Assembly (NCBI RefSeq): GCF_002078175.1
Contig: NZ_MWFK01000001.1
Span: 4,650,001-4,714,000 of the forward strand
Source of the DNA: Streptomyces sp. M41(2017)
GTDB lineage: Bacteria; Actinomycetota; Actinomycetes; Streptomycetales; Streptomycetaceae
Direction of reading: 5' to 3'
Length of the DNA stretch: 64,000 nt
Shown: positions 17,431 to 25,671 of the stretch, piece by piece
Layout: each line of letters starts with the position of its first letter
Numbering within the stretch: the first letter of the stretch is position 1
Position numbers and translations under genes: made by a program
Notes under the pieces: model-generated
Databases searched by the model: none
What the model was told of the DNA's origin: nothing
What the model saw: only the letters and a program-made list of their open reading frames with translations

Positions 17431-18567
17431 GTGAAACGCCTGCAGTGGCCGAGTTGGATGCCGATCGATCCGTACATCCTGCTGTTGCTCGGGACCGTGG
17501 GGCTCGCCGCCCTGTTCCCGGCGAGCGGGACGGGGGCGGACGTCGCCTCGGGGGCGTCCACGGCGGCGATCGCGTTCCTCTTCTTCCTGTACGGCGCCCG
17601 GCTGTCGACCCGTGAGGCGGTGGAGGGCGTCAAGCACTGGCGGCTGCACACCACGGTGCTGGTGTGCACCTTCGTGGTGTTCCCGCTGCTCGGCCTCGCC
17701 GCCCGGGGCCTGGTCCCGGTCTTCCTGACGCACGACCTGTACACCGGTCTGCTCTTCCTCACCCTCGTTCCCTCGACCATCCAGTCGTCGATCGCCTTCA
17801 CCTCGATCGCGCGCGGCAATGTGCCCGCCGCGATCTGCGCCGGCTCCTTCTCCTCGCTGGCCGGCATCGTCGTCACGCCGCTGCTCGCCGCCGCCCTGCT
17901 CGGCAACAGCGGCGGCGGGTTCTCCGCCGACTCGCTCGTCAAGATCGTGCTGCAACTGCTCGTCCCGTTCGTCGCCGGACAGGTGCTGCGGCCCTGGATC
18001 GGCGCGTTCATCACCCGGCACAAGAAGGTCCTCGGCTACGTCGACCGCGGGTCGATCCTGCTCGTCGTCTACACCGCGTTCAGCGAGGGCATGGTGCAGG
18101 GCATCTGGCACCAGGTCAGCGCCGTGCGGCTGGCGGGGCTCCTGGCCGTCGAGGCGGTGCTGCTCGCCGTGATGCTGGTCCTCACCTGGTACGGCGGCAA
18201 GGCGCTGCACTTCGGGAGGGAGGACCGGATCGCCCTTCAGTTCGCCGGGTCGAAGAAGTCGCTCGCCTCCGGACTGCCCATGGCCAGCGTGCTGTTCGGC
18301 GCCCACGCCTCGCTCGCCGTGCTCCCCCTGATGCTCTTCCACCAGATGCAGCTGATGGTGTGCGCGGTGATCGCCAAGCGCCGCGCCCGCGACCCCGAGG
18401 CGACGGGACCGTCCGACGGGACCGGACCGGACCGCCCGGACGCGACGACGGGCACCGGCCGAACGCGCGGTGCGGGCGGCACGGCCGGACCGGGCGGGAA
18501 CCCTAGGAAGGCGCCCCCAGGCGCAGCGTCACGAAGCGCGGTCGGTACAGGGACACGTTCCGGCTGA
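17431..18567 (+). CDS. Bile acid:sodium symporter family transporter
   Basis: A 378-residue integral membrane protein of the BASS/SBF-like (PF13593-type) family with about nine to ten hydrophobic helices, for example ILLLLGTVGLAALFP and AAIAFLFFLYGARLS. Conserved stretches include LVPSTIQSSIAFTSIARGN and LQFAGSKKSLASGLPMASVL, which hold the polar Na-binding residues. Transport of organic anions with Na is the family role; some members are linked to arsenite or pyruvate. The last 55 residues are a disordered T/G/R-rich tail that overlaps the convergent gene by 65 bp. GTG 17431 start. Probably controlled by the divergent LysR protein. Confidence 0.86.
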   Translation: MKRLQWPSWMPIDPYILLLLGTVGLAALFPASGTGADVASGASTAAIAFLFFLYGARLSTREAVEGVKHWRLHTTVLVCTFVVFPLLGLAARGLVPVFLTHDLYTGLLFLTLVPSTIQSSIAFTSIARGNVPAAICAGSFSSLAGIVVTPLLAAALLGNSGGGFSADSLVKIVLQLLVPFVAGQVLRPWIGAFITRHKKVLGYVDRGSILLVVYTAFSEGMVQGIWHQVSAVRLAGLLAVEAVLLAVMLVLTWYGGKALHFGREDRIALQFAGSKKSLASGLPMASVLFGAHASLAVLPLMLFHQMQLMVCAVIAKRRARDPEATGPSDGTGPDRPDATTGTGRTRGAGGTAGPGGNPRKAPPGAASRSAVGTGTRSG

Positions 18568-19738
18568 GGTTCGTCTGTGCCGCACCGCCCGTGGTGTCCA
18601 GCCAGTTGACGTCGTAGCTCAGGACGATCCGGCCGCCCCCGTCCAGTTCGGGATGGGCCTGCGGGTTGTACGCGGCCACCTCGCCCCGGGGCAGCGGCGG
18701 ACGGAAGCCCCTGCCGGGCCCGTGCCAGGGCCCGGTCGGCGCGCACGCCCAGTACGAGGCGACCGTGGTCAGGCCCGCGGTGCCCGCCGCCATGGTGAAC
18801 AGGACGTACGTCCCGCCGTCCCGCACGACGGTGAACGCGCTGCCCACACCCGTGCTCCGGCCGTTCCCGAGCACCGGCGCGGGACGTCCCCGTACCGTCC
18901 ACGCCGTGCCGTCCCAGTACTCCCAGGCCCCCGGCTCGCCGAGCCGGCCGCTCGGCACCCGCGCCACGTACGCCCGCGACGCCGGGCGCCCGACGGCGCG
19001 GCCGTCGTCGCCGCCGAAGACGTAGGTCCAGCCGTCCGCGTCGACGGCCGTGGTGCCGAGGAGGACCCGCTGGGAGGCGTCCCGCACGGGACGCTGGTCC
19101 AGGACCGTCGTGATGCCTTCGAGGCGCAGCGCGGGCAGGGACAGCGTGGCGACCTCGGTGGCCACGGGCACCCCGTAGATCCAGGGCGCCGGGCCCGTGG
19201 AGCGCGTCCACAGCAGGACGCGCAGGACCTGCTCGCCGGAGCCGGGGGAGCGGGGTTCGACGCGGGCCGCCACCGGCCAGCGCCACTGCTGGGGCGCCGG
19301 GTCGGGGAACAGCGGCGCGGGCAGCGTGCTCAGCAGTCGGCCGTCGCGCGACATCACGACCGCCGCGTTGCGCACGAGGGGTGTGCTCGCGTCACGCCAG
19401 GCGTACGACTCGCCGACCGGGTTCGGCGGCGCGTACACCCGCCCGAGATAGGTGTCCGAGAACAGCCACAGCACCCGGCCGTCCGGCAGCCGCACCGAGT
19501 GGGTCCCGTCGCCGCCGGTCCAGTCGTCGGCGCGGCCGGCGTCGTCCCCGTACCGCGCGAACGCGTCCGTGCGCCGGGCGTCCACGGTCCACGACCGGAC
19601 GGTGCGGGCGGCGCACGTGTCGCCGCCCTCCCGGTCGCGGTCCGGGAGGGCGGTGAGCAGCACGGCGGCCGAGACCAGGGCCAGCAGCACGCCGAGCCCG
19701 GTCCCGGTCCGCCGTCGCCGCGTTGCGTCGTCGGGCAC
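18503..19738 (-). CDS. Secreted or membrane-anchored DUF4185/DUF5005-like protein
   Basis: A 411-residue protein with an N-terminal hydrophobic anchor or signal (GLGVLLALVSAAVLLTALP, residues 14-32) and a beta-propeller-like body. The signature GTHSVRLPDGRVLWLFSDTY, followed by ESYAWRDASTPLVRNAAVV and FSDTYLG-type turns, matches DUF4185/DUF5005 domains, which resemble five-bladed glycosidases. It begins ten bases after the sialidase stop, so the two are co-transcribed. I infer a role in the same extracellular glycan degradation, without direct evidence of catalysis. Its 3' end overlaps the symporter gene on the other strand by 65 bp. Confidence 0.72.
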   Translation of the reverse strand: MPDDATRRRRTGTGLGVLLALVSAAVLLTALPDRDREGGDTCAARTVRSWTVDARRTDAFARYGDDAGRADDWTGGDGTHSVRLPDGRVLWLFSDTYLGRVYAPPNPVGESYAWRDASTPLVRNAAVVMSRDGRLLSTLPAPLFPDPAPQQWRWPVAARVEPRSPGSGEQVLRVLLWTRSTGPAPWIYGVPVATEVATLSLPALRLEGITTVLDQRPVRDASQRVLLGTTAVDADGWTYVFGGDDGRAVGRPASRAYVARVPSGRLGEPGAWEYWDGTAWTVRGRPAPVLGNGRSTGVGSAFTVVRDGGTYVLFTMAAGTAGLTTVASYWACAPTGPWHGPGRGFRPPLPRGEVAAYNPQAHPELDGGGRIVLSYDVNWLDTTGGAAQTNLSRNVSLYRPRFVTLRLGAPS

Positions 19739-19748
19739 GGGCGGGACG

Positions 19749-21755
19749 TTAGCGGCCTCCGCGCACCCGGTCCATGGGGAGCCACAGGACGGTGTCGCGG
19801 GTGACGTGCGCCGCGTGCCCGGCCGCCTGCTCGGCGTCGCTCAACGCCCGGTCCTGGACGCGCACGTCGTCGATGGCACCGGTGAAGTAGGCGCGGCTGT
19901 CGGTCCGTTGGCCGATGTGAACCCCGAACGGTGCGTTCCGGCTGACAGATCCGGGCACGTCCGCGGTGCTCACGGCCACCCCGTCGACGGACAGGGTGAG
20001 CTGCCCGCCGCCGCGGCGCAGCGCCAGACGGTGCCACCGGCCGTCGTTGTACGCGCCCGTGGTCCGCACGGACGCGGTGGCCGGGGCCGCCGCACCGTTC
20101 CTCGTGGTGATGAGACCGGTGATCCGGCCGGACGCCGGCTCCCCGCGCACCCACACCTGGGGCTGTGTCGTCCCGATCCCGCCCATCCACAGCAGGGGCT
20201 GTTCACCGGTGGTGGCCGTGTAACGGAACCAGAGGGAGGCCGTGAAGTCCTTCACGCCCAGCGGTAGTCGGCTGCTGTAGGGCAGGCGTACGGCGTCGTC
20301 GGTGCCGTCGAACTCCAGCGCCCCGCCCCGGACGCCCGCCGTCTCGTGGGCACCGCCGAGGACCGCGGCGGGCCGGGCGAACGGCACGAGGTCGGCGGTC
20401 GTCGGGTCGGGGCCCCGGCGGGGCCGGAGCCAGTCCTCGGTGAAGCGGGCGAAGCGGATCTCGTCGCGTGCGTCGACCGCGCCGCCCTCGTACAGCAGGC
20501 CCACCGCGTCGCCGTCGATCCGCACGAGGTCGGAGTAGCCCGACCAGTCGGTGGTCACGACGGTGCCCCGGTCGACGCTGTCCCACGTGCGGCCGCCGTC
20601 GTAGGAGGAGCGGATCATCATCGTCCGGCGGCGGTCCGGGTCGCCGGGGCAGGCCAGCAGGATCCGGCCGCCGACGCGCAGGACCGAACCCTGCACCTGC
20701 GGCGCGTACAGGTCGGGGAGGGCGGCGAAGGGCGACACGAAGCTGTCGCCGCCGTCCCGGCTCACCGCCTGGGTGCGGTGTCCCAGGTCGGTGCCGTCCT
20801 GCTCGCGGCCGCTGACCAGGACCGATCCGTCGGTCCGCTCGGTGAGCGTCATCTCGGACGGCTTCTGCCGGAAGGTCCCGTCGTCCGCGATCGGCCAGGA
20901 GTCCCGGGCGCCGATGTCCCAGTGGTCGCCGCCGTCGTCACTGGTGATGAGCGCGGCGTTGTTGGCGGTGACCCGGCTGCCGTTCCACGTCTCGGTGTTG
21001 ACGGCGAAGACGAGGCGTCCCGCGTGGCGTCCGCGGGTGAGCTGGATGCCGTGCACCGGGCCGGTGGCGTACCAGGAGTTCCAGTCCGCGGGCAGGATCT
21101 CGTCGCTCAGGTCGCGCGGCTGCGACCAGCTGAGGCCGTCGTCGTCGCTGTACTGGAGGTGGGGGGTGCGGTCGCACGGCACGGAGCAGCTCGCGCTGTC
21201 GGTCCGGCCGGTGTTGTAGGTCTCGGCGAGCAGGATCCGGCCCGTCTCGCGGTCGACGACCGGGGTGGGGTTGCCGTGGGTGTCGCCCTCCCCGTCGTTG
21301 ACGACGCTCAGCGGGCTCCAGGTGCGGCCGCCGTCGTCGGAGCGCTTCACCACGATGTCGATGTCCGCCGCGTCGCCGCAGTTCAGGACGCGTCCCTCGG
21401 CGAACGCCAGCAGCGTCCCGTCGGTGGTCCGCACGACCGACGGGATGCGGAAGCAGGCGTAGCCGGGGTCCTGGGAGGCCTTGAACAGCACCTGTTGCTC
21501 GAACGCGCCGGGCGCGGTGGCGGTGGCTGGAGCGGTGGCGGCGGCCGTGACGGTGTCGGCCGGTGCGGCGTGGGCCGTGCCGGGCAGTGCGAGCAGTGCG
21601 ACGGCGGCGAGGAGGGCCGTGAGGGCGGCGACCGGACGGGTGCGGGAGGGGTGGCGCGGTCGGGGGGTGGAGACGGGCCGTCGGCGGGCGGGTAAGCGCG
21701 GGCCCGGTCGCGCGGCGAGGACGGATCTCGGACGGCTGCGGAGGCGTGACGGCAT
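19749..21755 (-). CDS. Secreted exo-alpha-sialidase with LamG domain
   Basis: A 668-residue secreted neuraminidase (GH33) that removes terminal sialic acid. A long Arg-rich N-region and a Sec signal (LTALLAAVALLALPGTAHAA) end near residue 64. The catalytic propeller (about 85-445) has the arginine-triad motif FRIPSVV and four Asp-boxes: SDDGGRTW, SDDDGLSW, SDDGGDHW and SYDGGRTW. Residues about 460-660 form a concanavalin-like LamG domain (DFTASLWFRYT, NDGRWHRLALRR, GAIDDVRVQDRALSDAE) for glycan binding. ATG 21755 has AGGGCAGG upstream. It leads an operon with the DUF4185-like gene. A palindrome lies 43 bp upstream. Confidence 0.93.
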   Translation of the reverse strand: MPSRLRSRPRSVLAARPGPRLPARRRPVSTPRPRHPSRTRPVAALTALLAAVALLALPGTAHAAPADTVTAAATAPATATAPGAFEQQVLFKASQDPGYACFRIPSVVRTTDGTLLAFAEGRVLNCGDAADIDIVVKRSDDGGRTWSPLSVVNDGEGDTHGNPTPVVDRETGRILLAETYNTGRTDSASCSVPCDRTPHLQYSDDDGLSWSQPRDLSDEILPADWNSWYATGPVHGIQLTRGRHAGRLVFAVNTETWNGSRVTANNAALITSDDGGDHWDIGARDSWPIADDGTFRQKPSEMTLTERTDGSVLVSGREQDGTDLGHRTQAVSRDGGDSFVSPFAALPDLYAPQVQGSVLRVGGRILLACPGDPDRRRTMMIRSSYDGGRTWDSVDRGTVVTTDWSGYSDLVRIDGDAVGLLYEGGAVDARDEIRFARFTEDWLRPRRGPDPTTADLVPFARPAAVLGGAHETAGVRGGALEFDGTDDAVRLPYSSRLPLGVKDFTASLWFRYTATTGEQPLLWMGGIGTTQPQVWVRGEPASGRITGLITTRNGAAAPATASVRTTGAYNDGRWHRLALRRGGGQLTLSVDGVAVSTADVPGSVSRNAPFGVHIGQRTDSRAYFTGAIDDVRVQDRALSDAEQAAGHAAHVTRDTVLWLPMDRVRGGR

Positions 21756-22153
21756 GGTGCGACCTGCCCTTCGTACGGCTGGGCAATCCGGATTCTCTGG
21801 ACATCCCACGTCCAACGTTCGCGCCGCAGACGCTACTTGGGGCCTCGCGCACCTCACAAGGAGCGTGCACCGGTCGTGTTCACGCCATGTTTTCGCCTGC
21901 CCGGCCAGGGGCGTCGGCGCGTTCGTGCGCAAGATCACCTTGCCTCGGCCCGCCTCGGTGGGACCGGACGCGGGACGGCCGCGCGTGTCGGTTCGTGGCG
22001 GTACGGCGGACGGGCGCGGGAGGGGCCGGGACCGCGGGAACGCGGGCCGCCCCGGCCCGCCGTGCCCCGCCCGACGGCCCCGGCGAGAGCAGTTCACGGG
22101 CCTGTTGATCCGGATTTCCGGTACGGACGGCTGATGCGGGCTAACGTTCCGTC
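21756..22153. other. Regulatory gap between sialidase and isochorismatase-like genes
   Basis: 398 bp without a gene. It holds the divergent starts of two units and the palindrome at 21798-21814. I found no other structured element. Confidence 0.5.
21798..21814. promoter_or_regulatory. Inverted repeat upstream of the sialidase gene
   Basis: TGGAC-ATCCCAC-GTCCA: 5-bp perfect arms with a 7-bp spacer, 43 bp upstream of the sialidase ATG. Size and position fit a GntR- or LacI-type operator controlling the secreted glycosidase unit. Confidence 0.4.
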
Positions 22154-22696
22154 ATGACCGCACCCGAAGCCGAACCCCGTCTCGCCCTCGATCCGGCGTG
22201 CACCGCCCTCGTGCTCGTCGATCTGATGGAGCGCATCGTGGCGCTGCCCCTGGCGCCCCACAAGGGCACCGAAGTCCTGGCCACCGCGGAGGAGTTGGCG
22301 GCCGCCTTCCGCAAGGCGGGCGCGCTCGTCGTGCTCGTCCGGGTCGAGCGGTCCGGCGTGCCCGAGCAGCCTCCCGGCAGCGGACTCGTCGCCGGGCTCG
22401 CCGAGGCGGGCGACCTGGAGATCGTGAAGCGGACCATCGGCGGGTTCCAGGGCACCGGCCTCGACGACAAGCTGCGCGAACATGGTGTCTCCACCCTGGT
22501 GTTCGGCGGGATCGCCACCAATCTCGGGGTCGAGTCGACCGCGCGCGCCGCCGGAGACCTCGGCTACGACCTCGTCTTCGTCGAGGACGCGATGGCCGCG
22601 TTCACCGCCCCCGAGCACGACGCCTCCATCCGGCTGGACTTCCCCCGCCTCGGCACGGTCGTGGCGGCGGCGGAGGTGCGCTTCACGAGTCGGTGA
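22154..22696 (+). CDS. Isochorismatase-family hydrolase lacking the catalytic cysteine
   Basis: A 180-residue protein with the isochorismatase/cysteine-hydrolase fold. The catalytic Asp is at 23 (LVLVDLMERI) and the Lys at 92 (EIVKRTIGGFQGT). In the third motif, GIATNLGVESTARAA, Gly125 replaces the Cys used by nicotinamidases and N-carbamoylsarcosine amidases. True isochorismatases such as PhzD also have Gly there, so the protein may hydrolyse a vinyl ether rather than an amide; it may also be inactive. ATG 22154. It is a lone gene with no menaquinone, siderophore or phenazine genes next to it. Confidence 0.86.
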   Translation: MTAPEAEPRLALDPACTALVLVDLMERIVALPLAPHKGTEVLATAEELAAAFRKAGALVVLVRVERSGVPEQPPGSGLVAGLAEAGDLEIVKRTIGGFQGTGLDDKLREHGVSTLVFGGIATNLGVESTARAAGDLGYDLVFVEDAMAAFTAPEHDASIRLDFPRLGTVVAAAEVRFTSR

Positions 22697-22969
22697 GCGG
22701 CGGACCGGGGAAGCCGGTGTGCGGCCCAGTGCGGGTACCGGGTGAGCCGGTGTGCCTCGTCACGTCCCGATGGGCGCCGCGGACCGACGATCCCGCCGAG
22801 GTGCGCCGGGCGCCGGTGAGCATTCCGGGTGTCGGGACGTGCATCCGGCCATGTGCCCCGCCGTGCGGCGCGTCCCACCGCGCGGCCCCGTCCGATGCGC
22901 GTGCCGGACCGGCCCGCCGGTCCGGCGCCCCGCTTCGGCCCGGCGCCGCACGTCCGGCGGCGCCGTTCC

Positions 22970-23164
22970 TCAGACCGGCACCCCGCGCCCGTCCACGACG
23001 ACCACCGAGCCGGTGCTGCAGCCACCGCGCATCAGGTACAGGTGGGCCTCGGCGATGTCCTCCGGTTCGCCCGCCCGGCCGACGGGCGGGGAGCCTGCGG
23101 CGGACGCGAACAGTCCGTCGCGGTCCTCGGCGGGCAGCTTCCGCCACAGCTCCGTGCGGACCAC
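22970..23164 (-). pseudogene. C-terminal remnant of an SDR oxidoreductase
   Basis: The minus strand encodes VRTELWRKLPAEDRDGLFA, then SPPVGRAGEPEDIAEAHLYL and STGSVVVVDGRGVPV before a stop. This is the last 65 residues of a classical SDR, from just after the PG motif to the end. The TGxxxGIG and YxxxK parts are absent. Upstream, at about 23170, the sequence changes to a LysR remnant on the opposite strand. Confidence 0.7.
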
Positions 23165-23170
23165 CCCGTG

Positions 23171-23294
23171 GCCGCGCAGTACTCCCGGCCGGACATCGCC
23201 TACGTGCCCGTCGCGGACGTCCCGCCCGACCAGGTGTCCCTCGCCCGGGAGGTGGGCCGCCGCACCCCTGGTCGCCGCGTTCGCCGAGGTCGCG
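23171..23294 (+). pseudogene. C-terminal remnant of a LysR regulator
   Basis: The plus strand reads AAQYSRPDIAYVPVADVPPD then QVSLAREVGRR, and after a one-base frame change APLVAAFAEVA. This is the end of a LysR effector domain. No HTH or earlier domain exists on the left, where the frame meets the SDR remnant. A run of 11 Gs (23294-23304) follows directly. Confidence 0.6.
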
Positions 23295-23304
23295 GGGGGG
23301 GGGG
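23294..23304. repeat. Homopolymer of eleven G
   Basis: An uninterrupted G11 tract at the end of the LysR remnant. It is prone to slippage in vivo and to sequencing error, so its exact length is uncertain. Confidence 0.8.
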
Positions 23305-23387
23305 TACGCGGCTGAGGCGGGGCCCCTCCGGCGCAGGGGGCGCACCCCGCCGTTCGGGGCCCCGCCGCCGTGTCGCGGGGAGCCGGG

Positions 23388-24251
23388 TCAGCCCTGGGCG
23401 GCCGCGGCCCGCAGAGCGATCCGGTGCTCGCCCGCGTACACGTTCATGTTGGAGCCGCGCAGGAAGCCGACCAGGGTCAGGCCCGTCTCCGCGGCCAGGT
23501 CGACCGCGAGCGACGACGGGGCGGAGACCGCCGCCAGCACCGGGATGCCGGCCATCACCGCTTTCTGCGCCAGCTCGAAGGAGGCCCGGCCGGAGACCAG
23601 CAGGACCGTCCGGGACAGCGGGAGCGTGCCGTTCTGCAGGGCGCGGCCGACCAGCTTGTCGACCGCGTTGTGCCGGCCCACGTCCTCGCGGACGTCCACC
23701 AGCTCACCGTCCTCGGTGAACAGCGCCGCCGCGTGCAGACCCCCGGTCCGGTCGAAGACCTGCTGGGCCGCGCGCAGCCGGTCGGGGAGGCGTGCGAGCA
23801 GTTCGGGCTCCAGCCGTACCGGGGGAGTCGTGTCGCCCGCCGTGTCGTCGACGGGCCAGCGGGCCGTGGTGCGGACCGCGTCGAGGCTCGCCTTGCCGCA
23901 CAGGCCGCAGGAGGACGTCGTGTACACGTTGCGTTCGAGCGTGATGTCGGGGATGACGACGCCCGGCGCGGTCCGCACGTCGACGACGTTGTAGCTGTTG
24001 GAGCCGTCCACGGTGGCGCCGGCGCAGTACACGATGTTCTGCAGCTCCTCCGCCGCGCCCAGCACCCCCTCGCTGACCAGGAAGCCCGCCGCGAGCGCGA
24101 AGTCGTCGCCCGGGGTGCGCATCGTGATGGCGAGGGGCTTGCCGTTGAGACGGATCTCCAGCGGCTCCTCGGCGACCAGCGTGTCGGGGCGGGTGTTCAC
24201 CGCCCCGTCCCGGATGCGGATCACCTTGCGTCGTTCCGTGACTCGTCCCAT
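23388..24251 (-). CDS. fdhD: Formate dehydrogenase accessory sulfurtransferase FdhD
   Basis: A 287-residue cytoplasmic protein that transfers sulfur from cysteine desulfurase to the molybdenum cofactor of formate dehydrogenase; without it the enzyme is inactive. The persulfide-carrying CxxC is in TTSSCGLCGKASLDAV (about residues 112-127). Other family marks are EEPLEIRLNGKPL, VREDVGRHNAVDKLVG and SGRASFELAQKA. The length is normal. ATG 24251 starts the standard N-terminus. The matching formate dehydrogenase genes are at 59.6-64 kb, about 35 kb away. Confidence 0.95.
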   Translation of the reverse strand: MGRVTERRKVIRIRDGAVNTRPDTLVAEEPLEIRLNGKPLAITMRTPGDDFALAAGFLVSEGVLGAAEELQNIVYCAGATVDGSNSYNVVDVRTAPGVVIPDITLERNVYTTSSCGLCGKASLDAVRTTARWPVDDTAGDTTPPVRLEPELLARLPDRLRAAQQVFDRTGGLHAAALFTEDGELVDVREDVGRHNAVDKLVGRALQNGTLPLSRTVLLVSGRASFELAQKAVMAGIPVLAAVSAPSSLAVDLAAETGLTLVGFLRGSNMNVYAGEHRIALRAAAAQG

Positions 24252-24421
24252 GTCCTGATCAGTCCCGGTTCTGTCCGTGCGGCCGGCCGGAGAGGCCCTT
24301 CATGCGGCGGTTGCCGTGCGGGCCACCGGCCCGTCGCGCGACCGGGTGACCGTCAGACCCTCATTGTCCTGCACGGACGGAGCGGACCGCATGCCGCCCG
24401 GCCCCGCGGCCCGCTCCGCGC

Positions 24422-25393
24422 TCACGCCGCCGTCCGCAGCGCGAGCAGATCCGAGATGGCGTGGACGGTGCGCAGGGTCGGCACCGGCACCCCGGTGATC
24501 TCGGCCAGTTCCACGACGGCCGCGAGCAGCACGTCGAGCTCCAGTGGTTTGCCGCGCTCCAGGTCCTGGAGCGTGGAGGTGCGGTGGTCCCCGACCCGCT
24601 CGGCGCCCGCGAGGCGCCGCTCGATGGACACCCCCACCTCGCAGCCGAGGGCCTCGGCGACGCTCAGCGTCTCGGTCATCATGATCTCGATGACCCTGCG
24701 CGTCCCGCCGTGCAGGCACATCTGCCGCATCGTGGCGCGGGCGAGTGCGCTGATCGGGTTGAAGGAGATGTTGCCGAGCAGCTTGAGCCAGATGTCGTTG
24801 CGCAGATCCGGCTCGACCGGGCACTTCAGCCCGCCCTCCCGCATCGCGTCGCCGAAGGCCCGGCACCGCGCGGAGACGGACCGGTCCGGCTCCCCGATGG
24901 AGAACCGGGTGCCTTCGAGGTGGCGGACGACGCCGGGCCCCTCCAGCTCCGTCGCGGCGTACACGACGCAGCCGACGGCCCGCTCCGGCGCGAGCACCGC
25001 ACTGACCGCGCCGCCGGGGTCCACGCTCTCCACACGGTGACCGTCGTGGGGCCCGCCGTGCCGGTGGAAGTACCACCAGGGAATGCCGTTCTGGGCGGCG
25101 ATCACCGCCGTGGTGTCGTGCAGCAGCGGCTCGATGAGCGGCCCGCACGCCGCGTACGAGTTGGCCTTGAGGCCGAGGAAGACGTAGTCGACCGGACCGA
25201 TCTCGGCCGGGTCGTCGGTGGCATGGGCCCGGGCGGTGAAGTCGCCGCGCGGACTGATGACTTGGACGCCGTGCTGCCTCATGGCCGCGAGATGCGGTCC
25301 ACGGGCCACCAGATGCACGTCGGCGCCCGCCCGGTGCAGCGCGGCGCCGACGTAGGCGCCGATCGCACCGGCGCCGAGAACTGCGACTCTCAC
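24422..25393 (-). CDS. PanE/ApbA-family 2-ketoacid reductase (ketopantoate reductase-like)
   Basis: A 323-residue NADPH-dependent reductase. The N-terminal Rossmann loop is VAVLGAGAIGAYVGAAL (residues 3-19), then VDYVFLGLKANSY and AAQNGIPWW. The C-terminal helical domain has the catalytic Lys/Asn region DIWLKLLGNISFNPISALAR. Ketopantoate reduction for CoA synthesis is the default role. However, a PanE paralogue of Methylobacterium (PanE2) is an oxalyl-CoA reductase, and this gene is divergent from an oxalate/formate-type transporter across 278 bp, so an oxalate role should be considered. GTG 25393 gives the canonical start. Confidence 0.87.
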   Translation of the reverse strand: MRVAVLGAGAIGAYVGAALHRAGADVHLVARGPHLAAMRQHGVQVISPRGDFTARAHATDDPAEIGPVDYVFLGLKANSYAACGPLIEPLLHDTTAVIAAQNGIPWWYFHRHGGPHDGHRVESVDPGGAVSAVLAPERAVGCVVYAATELEGPGVVRHLEGTRFSIGEPDRSVSARCRAFGDAMREGGLKCPVEPDLRNDIWLKLLGNISFNPISALARATMRQMCLHGGTRRVIEIMMTETLSVAEALGCEVGVSIERRLAGAERVGDHRTSTLQDLERGKPLELDVLLAAVVELAEITGVPVPTLRTVHAISDLLALRTAA

Positions 25394-25671
25394 TGTGTGG
25401 CGCTCCGTTCGGTCGAGGGTACCGAGGAACTTCCGAACTCTGTCGACGAAATATTGTCTACAGGATGGAATGAGTGGCGGCAAGGGATTCGACAAGCACC
25501 GGGCACAGGAGGGGAATCGGCCACGTGCCCGACCCGGCCGGTGCCGGCGGGCCCGCCCGGCGCGCCTCCGCGACCGTTCGTCGCGTCAGGAGGACCGCTC
25601 GTCGCACGCGTCCCGACGGTTTGCGTCACGCGGGTTCCCAGCCGGGCAACCGCTTCCTATCGTTCCGGATC

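Noticed and set aside
25420..25475. GntR-type palindrome in the panE/OFA gap (ATTGTCTACAGG)
   Set aside because: It lacks the ATAC-N-GTAT core and symmetric arms; too weak to list with the other operator sites.
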